Assembly: GCA_964496475.1 (NCBI GenBank)
Contig: CAZBZS010000006.1
Span: 1 to 64,000 of the forward strand
Origin: JASLPR01 sp964496475
GTDB lineage: Bacteria; Chloroflexota; UBA11872; VXNJ01
Length of the DNA stretch: 64,000 bases
Reading direction: 5' to 3'
The position numbers were made by a program, and so were the translations under genes. A model generated the notes under the pieces. The model searched no databases and was not told the origin of the DNA. It saw only the letters and a program-made list of their open reading frames with translations. Every line of letters begins with the position of its first letter. Position 1 is the stretch's first letter. Positions 60,569 through 64,000 of the stretch are shown here, one piece after another.

Positions 60569-61336
60569 CTACTCCTCCGCAAACGCCTCCGCGAAACCCC
60601 ACCGGGTCTCCAGCACCGGCCATTCCGGCACGTCCGCGATATCAAACGGCTCATTCACCAGGTCCCCGTCCGCATCTCGATGACTCAATATCCAGATTGC
60701 AATCAACGTGAAATAGCTTCCCTCCCCGTCCAGAGCGTAAGACCGGTCCTGGTAAGGACGGTACACAGGCAGGAAGAACTCGCCCTTCTCTTTCTCGTAC
60801 GGAACCAGCTTGTCCGCAATCCGCTGGCAGTAGAGCGTGTCCTCCTCCGTCCGCATCATCCGCCCGTACGCTCGGCACACCAGCGGACGCGCCGCATACA
60901 CCGAGCACCGCCCGTCCACCAGCAGCGGGCACGGTGTCGCCTCGTTGCCGAAGATGTCGTCGATGTATTCCATCGCCGCGGACGACTCAAGATCCATTCC
61001 GCCCAGTCGCAGCCAGCGAGGCAGCACCGTCGATTCGTCCTCCAGAAATTTCTCGCAGCGCCCCACCGCCTCCCGCCGTTCCTCGGCCGTCAGGTTCGCC
61101 AGCATCCAACCGTGCAACAACCGCCATTCCGCGAACGTCACCAGCGGCAACTGCCCGCAGCAATCCGAGCAGCCCTCATCGCAGCGCATGCACGCGTGCC
61201 TGTCCTCCACCACCTCCCCCAGCAGCCCGATCAGGCCATACAGCTCCGGCACCGACTCCACCCCACCCAGCGTGTCCAGCGCTTCCTCATACACATCCGT
61301 CGCGCCGGCCGCAATGGCCAGGCGCAATTTCTCCAC
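60569..61336 (-). CDS. YkgJ-type Cys-cluster protein
   Basis: A 255-residue protein with the zinc- or iron-chelating cysteine pattern: C49, C52, C56, C59, C60 (CMRCDEGCSDCC), and later TPCPLLVDGRCSVYAARPLVCRAYG. This is the YkgJ family, whose function is unresolved; metal binding is assumed. The N-terminal 45 residues are helical and the C-terminal part (YFTLIAIWILSHRDADG) is not typical. GTG at 61336. It converges on the SPOR lipoprotein gene with a 14-base gap. Confidence 0.85.
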   Translation of the reverse strand: MEKLRLAIAAGATDVYEEALDTLGGVESVPELYGLIGLLGEVVEDRHACMRCDEGCSDCCGQLPLVTFAEWRLLHGWMLANLTAEERREAVGRCEKFLEDESTVLPRWLRLGGMDLESSAAMEYIDDIFGNEATPCPLLVDGRCSVYAARPLVCRAYGRMMRTEEDTLYCQRIADKLVPYEKEKGEFFLPVYRPYQDRSYALDGEGSYFTLIAIWILSHRDADGDLVNEPFDIADVPEWPVLETRWGFAEAFAEE

Positions 61337-61446
61337 TGGGTCCTGTTCAGATGCGAGTCCCGCCCCTGCCGCCTGCTTGCTGATTTCGCCTTCTCCCTGC
61401 TCCGCTCGCCAGCAGTTACTTAACCGCAGCTAAGATACCCGCTGCA

Positions 61447-61473
61447 GCCCGCCCAATTCTCACCCGGGCGGGC
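61447..61473. other. GC-rich hairpin between YkgJ-type gene and acetyltransferase
   Basis: GCCCGCCC (61447-61454) and GGGCGGGC (61466-61473) pair perfectly over eight bases around an 11-base loop, between two divergent genes. No T-run follows in either direction. It could be a repressor site or a leader structure for the acetyltransferase gene 47 bases downstream. Confidence 0.4.
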
Positions 61474-61520
61474 GGCGCCGCGCACGCCAAATATCTGATG
61501 CCGCCCCGGAGACCTCGCCT

Positions 61521-62711
61521 ATGACCATCGAGCCTGTATCCGTCGACGAGCAAAACTACCCGCAGGTCCTCGATCTCCTTGAGATTTGTTTCCCCGACGA
61601 CATGCGCAAATACTTCGAGCTCCATCATCGCCGCGATCCCGCCTATTCTTTCAGCCAGGCTCTGGCGCTGGCCGGCGACGGCCGCATTGTCGCCCACGTC
61701 CAGGTATTCCACCGCCAGATGGGGTACGGCGCCAACGAAATCCCTTACGGCGGTATCGCCGACGTCGCCACCCACCCCGATTGGCGAAAACGCGGTCTGT
61801 CGGCAAAGCTGCTCGAGGAGTCCATCTGCTACATGCATTCCACCTCCCTGCCGCTGTCCATGCTGTTCACCGGAAGGTATTCCCATTACGCCCGCCACGG
61901 CTGGGTCCAGATTCCCCAGAGCGTCCTGCACGCCGAAGTCCCGGCCGATTTGCCCCGCGAGCCTGGCGGATTCGTCGCCAGGGCCTTCGAGCCGGACGAT
62001 CTCGCACCTCTGCACCGCCAGTATCGCCGCGAGATCGCCGACCTCACCGGTCCCGAGGCCCGCTCCCTTCCCTACATGGCCGCCCAGATGGAATGGCTCC
62101 CGCTCCACCAGGCAAATGTGCGCCGGGAGGTCTTCGCCCGCGTCGGCCATCCCGCCAGCTACCTGCGCACCCGCGCCGAAGGCGACGAACTGCACGTCCT
62201 CGACCTCTCCGCCGGAACCGACAATCTCGAACGTCTCGCCATCGCCAGAATTTTTCGCCACGCCGCCGATGCCGGTTGCTCCCGGGTCACCGTCCCCGTC
62301 GTCTCGACCAGCCGCTTCGCCCGCACCTTCGCCGAGACCGTCTCCAGCGAAAATCTCCCTTGGCACCACCGCATGCTGCGCCTCAATAGCCTGCCGCGCC
62401 TCCTCGAATGCATCCAGCACACTCTCTCCCGCCGCCTGCGCGACCCCCTCCCCCACCCGCCCTTCGCCCTCAAAGTCGGCAACCAGGCCGTGCGCGTCGA
62501 GATTCCCGGCGGCGGCGTCCGCTTCGCCCCCGCCACCGGCGACGAGCCCCTGGTCGAGCTCACCCCCGAGGGCTTCTTGAATCTCCTACTGGGACAGCCC
62601 GGCAGTCACCACGTCCTCGTCCCGTCCGGTGCCGATCTCCAACCCACTGCCACCCTCCAGCTCATGTTTCCCCAATCCGGCAATCTCACCTGGCCGGCCG
62701 ACGAGCTCTAG
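61521..62711 (+). CDS. Eis-like GNAT acetyltransferase
   Basis: A 396-residue acetyl-CoA-dependent acetyltransferase. The N-terminal GNAT fold has motif A in GGIADVATHPDWRKRGLSAKLLEES and LSMLFTGRYSHYARHGW. A second GNAT-like domain follows, then a C-terminal SCP2-like domain (FALKVGNQAVRVEIPGGGVRFAP and ELTPEGFLNLLLG). This three-part layout is that of Eis, which acetylates amines such as aminoglycosides or protein lysines in some bacteria; the substrate here is unknown. ATG at 61521 has GGAG about ten bases upstream. Confidence 0.88.
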   Translation: MTIEPVSVDEQNYPQVLDLLEICFPDDMRKYFELHHRRDPAYSFSQALALAGDGRIVAHVQVFHRQMGYGANEIPYGGIADVATHPDWRKRGLSAKLLEESICYMHSTSLPLSMLFTGRYSHYARHGWVQIPQSVLHAEVPADLPREPGGFVARAFEPDDLAPLHRQYRREIADLTGPEARSLPYMAAQMEWLPLHQANVRREVFARVGHPASYLRTRAEGDELHVLDLSAGTDNLERLAIARIFRHAADAGCSRVTVPVVSTSRFARTFAETVSSENLPWHHRMLRLNSLPRLLECIQHTLSRRLRDPLPHPPFALKVGNQAVRVEIPGGGVRFAPATGDEPLVELTPEGFLNLLLGQPGSHHVLVPSGADLQPTATLQLMFPQSGNLTWPADEL

Positions 62712-62818
62712 CCCGCCCCTCACCATCGCTATGGTCCAGCCCTCACCCTCACTCCGCTACCTGCCGCCGGACACTCGCCACTTCCGGCGTTCCCAGCGCC
62801 CTCCCCTCAAAATCAGTC

Positions 62819-62847
62819 TTGGAACCTGTCCCGGCTTCGCCTAAACT
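62819..62847 (+). promoter_or_regulatory. Candidate promoter for the aquaporin gene
   Basis: TTGGAA (62819-62824) and TAAACT (62842-62847) are separated by exactly 17 bases, a reasonable -35/-10 pair for a housekeeping sigma factor. It lies about 89 bases before the ATG. A six-pair hairpin (CCCGGC at 62876-62881 with GCCGGG at 62889-62894) lies in the resulting leader. Confidence 0.45.
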
Positions 62848-62935
62848 CCCCTCAGCTTGGGACTCGATCGGGACCCCCGGCCGGCCGTGCCGGGCGCAAC
62901 CCGACGCTCGGGCCATCACACAAGTGGAGAAGACC

Positions 62936-63619
62936 ATGGACGCAACCCGTCGCTATCTGGCCGAATTCGTCGGCGCCTTCGCCCTTGTCTTCATCGGCAG
63001 CATGGTCGTCGCCGTCGGCGGCGAGCGCCTTGGCGGCGGCGCCGCCACCGTGGTCATCGCCGCCTTCGGTCACGGTCTCATCCTGATGGCTATGATCTAC
63101 GCTCTCGGCGCCATCTCCGGCGCCCACTTCAACCCCGCCGTGACCATCGCCCTGGCAGCCCTTCGCAAAATCTCACTTCCCGACGCGGGCGGCTACATCA
63201 TCTTCCAGCTTCTAGGCGCCGTTGTGGCCGGGCTCTTCCACGCCGCCATCCTCAGTGAGGGCGCGACCAGCTACGGGCTCACCACCCCGGCTCCTGACGT
63301 CACCGACGGCGCCGCTGTTTTGCTTGAAGGCATCCTGACATTTTTCCTGGTCACCGCTGTCCTCGGCGCCGCCGTCAGCGGCAAAGGTCCACCCGGATTT
63401 CACGGCCTGGCCATCGGTCTCACCCTCACCGCCGCCATCCTTGCCGGTGGCGCTCTCACGGTCGCTTCCCTCAACCCTGCCCGCACCTTCGGACCCGCCA
63501 TCGTCTCCGGCAACTTCACCTCACACTGGGTCTACTGGGTCGGTCCCATCGCTGGCGGGCTCGTCGCCGCGGCCGTGGCTTGGGTTCTCTATTTCAGAGG
63601 CCGTCCGGAAACGTCCTAG
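62936..63619 (+). CDS. Aquaporin / major intrinsic protein
   Basis: A 227-residue six-helix channel for water or small neutral solutes. Both NPA boxes are present: SGAHFNPAVT (N66) and SLNPARTFGP. The first helix shows EFVGAFALVFIG. The second NPA is followed by Arg, the usual filter residue. No glycerol-facilitator Asp after it, so a water-type or ammonia-type channel is more likely. ATG at 62936 has GGAGA upstream; an open frame extends further but is not homologous. Confidence 0.93.
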   Translation: MDATRRYLAEFVGAFALVFIGSMVVAVGGERLGGGAATVVIAAFGHGLILMAMIYALGAISGAHFNPAVTIALAALRKISLPDAGGYIIFQLLGAVVAGLFHAAILSEGATSYGLTTPAPDVTDGAAVLLEGILTFFLVTAVLGAAVSGKGPPGFHGLAIGLTLTAAILAGGALTVASLNPARTFGPAIVSGNFTSHWVYWVGPIAGGLVAAAVAWVLYFRGRPETS

Positions 63620-63633
63620 GCCGAGGCGAACGC

Positions 63634-63653
63634 GTATACTAGCTTTGGTATAC
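63634..63653. promoter_or_regulatory. 20-base inverted repeat upstream of Cys-rich protein
   Basis: GTATAC occurs twice (63634-63639 and 63648-63653) with eight bases between, so the whole element is symmetric at its ends. TATACT and CATAAT, both -10-like, overlap it. This is the layout of a repressor operator over a promoter; it lies 69 bases before the ATG of the next gene. Confidence 0.45.
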
Positions 63654-63679
63654 ATAATCTAGAGCGGCTATGTCAGAAG

Positions 63680-63697
63680 TCGTTTCGATCGTTTCGA
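63680..63697 (+). repeat. Tandem repeat of a 9-base unit
   Basis: TCGTTTCGA is present twice in direct contact (63680-63688 and 63689-63697), 25 bases before the start codon at 63722. It would lie in the 5' leader of the small Cys-rich gene and could serve as an additional protein-binding or RNA element. Confidence 0.4.
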
Positions 63698-63721
63698 CTT
63701 GTGCTGAGAAAGGGAGTGCCG

Positions 63722-63916
63722 ATGGCTACTTACGAATGCTCCACGTGCGGGATGTCCGTCAATGCTACCTGTGGCAAGTGTGATGCTCCGCTTGTCAATG
63801 ACACCCTGCAGTCCGATGATGGATCATCTGTGCAGGTCTCCAAATGCCCGAACGATCACGGCAAGATCAAGTCGCCGATGTGCTGTGGCGCTGACATGTC
63901 GTGTTTAGCTGCGTGA
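63722..63916 (+). CDS. Small Cys-rich, probably zinc-binding protein, 64 residues
   Basis: MATYECSTCGMSVNATCGKC begins the protein; the Cys are at 6, 9, 17, 20, 42, 54, 55 and 61, with KCPNDHGKIKSPMCCGADMSC near the end. CxxC pairs suggest a zinc ribbon, and HG and CC elements may add ligands. ATG at 63722 has GGGAG upstream. I do not recognise a named family, though the sequence resembles short ubiquitous-looking proteins in marine metagenomes. It stands alone behind a palindromic promoter region. It could be a metal-responsive factor, which is inference. Confidence 0.7.
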   Translation: MATYECSTCGMSVNATCGKCDAPLVNDTLQSDDGSSVQVSKCPNDHGKIKSPMCCGADMSCLAA

Positions 63917-64000
63917 CGATCAGAGATCTCATGCTGGGGACGCGCCCTGGGATGAGTTCAACCGTTCGCCTTCTCCGGCCTCTGCGATAACGAGCTCGTC

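Noticed and set aside
59052..60623. 523-codon open frame on the minus strand
   Set aside because: Gly/Asp/Glu-rich shadow of the lipoprotein gene on the opposite strand; no family pattern.
59585..61423. 612-codon open frame on the plus strand
   Set aside because: Extremely Arg/His/Pro-rich without any domain; it overlaps the SPOR lipoprotein and the YkgJ-type gene in other frames. High GC makes stop codons rare.
63670..63783. 37-codon open frame starting before the Cys-rich gene
   Set aside because: Different frame, no ribosome-binding site, and it overlaps the better-supported gene at 63722.

Overview
The window is GC-rich, gene-dense bacterial DNA with very short intergenic gaps. Gene content and style suggest a Chloroflexota-type bacterium, perhaps near the Dehalococcoidia/SAR202 lineages. 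The clues are sulfatase-like enzymes, Pro/Thr-rich lipoproteins, an Eis-type acetyltransferase, a YkgJ-type protein, many TTG/GTG starts, and one uninterrupted run from rpoB to rpsI. This placement is inference; there is no 16S gene in the window. A run of exactly 100 N flanked by identical 55-base copies shows that this is a draft, probably metagenomic, scaffold.

Layout. (1) 1-8.0 kb: end of a KtrB/TrkH potassium transporter, plsY, a tiny membrane protein, a ParB/sulfiredoxin-fold protein, two tandem sulfatase-superfamily genes with Thr at the usual formylglycine position, an eight-repeat TPR protein, and a decayed membrane HD-GYP gene. (2) 8.0-10.6 kb, plus strand: M50 membrane protease, HD hydrolase, scpA, scpB. 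(3) 10.6-39.6 kb, minus strand: 40 consecutive genes read rpoB-rpoC-rpsL-rpsG-fusA-tuf-(S10 cluster)-(spc cluster)-(alpha cluster)-truA-rplM-rpsI. This puts the core of transcription, translation and protein export (secY, adk, map, infA) in one transcriptional direction. rpmJ (37 codons) and the full-length rpsJ, whose start is not ATG, GTG or TTG, are easy to miss. (4) 40.2-41.1 kb: a Pro/Thr-rich lipoprotein gene split by the N gap. (5) 41.2-46.3 kb, minus strand: grpE-dnaJ-prmA-rsmE-mtaB-HIT, a heat-shock and RNA/protein-modification operon without dnaK or hrcA. (6) 46.4-57.3 kb, minus strand: a 12-repeat NHL lipoprotein and a polysaccharide operon (small membrane protein, rmlD, small conserved protein, O-antigen ligase/polymerase, two GT4 and two GT2 glycosyltransferases, polyprenyl-phosphate sugar transferase). 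Many of these genes overlap by 1-4 bases. (7) 57.4-63.9 kb: miaB, a lipoprotein with a SPOR-like domain and a beta-propeller, a YkgJ-type Cys-cluster protein, an Eis-like acetyltransferase, an aquaporin, and a small Cys-rich protein behind a striking inverted repeat.

How the parts fit. Regions 3 and 5 make and maintain RNA polymerase, ribosomes, chaperones and tRNA/rRNA/L11 modifications. Region 6 builds and assembles a rhamnose-type surface glycan. Several lipoproteins decorate the envelope, and scpAB serve chromosome condensation. Three convergent gene pairs meet in a shared CTAG that supplies the TAG stop codon on both strands.

No tRNA, rRNA, CRISPR array, insertion sequence, phage module or origin was recognised. 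No clearly new multi-gene system was proven. The best leads are the Thr-type sulfatase pair, the Cys-rich protein with its palindromic promoter region, the propeller lipoproteins, and the unusual start-codon usage.
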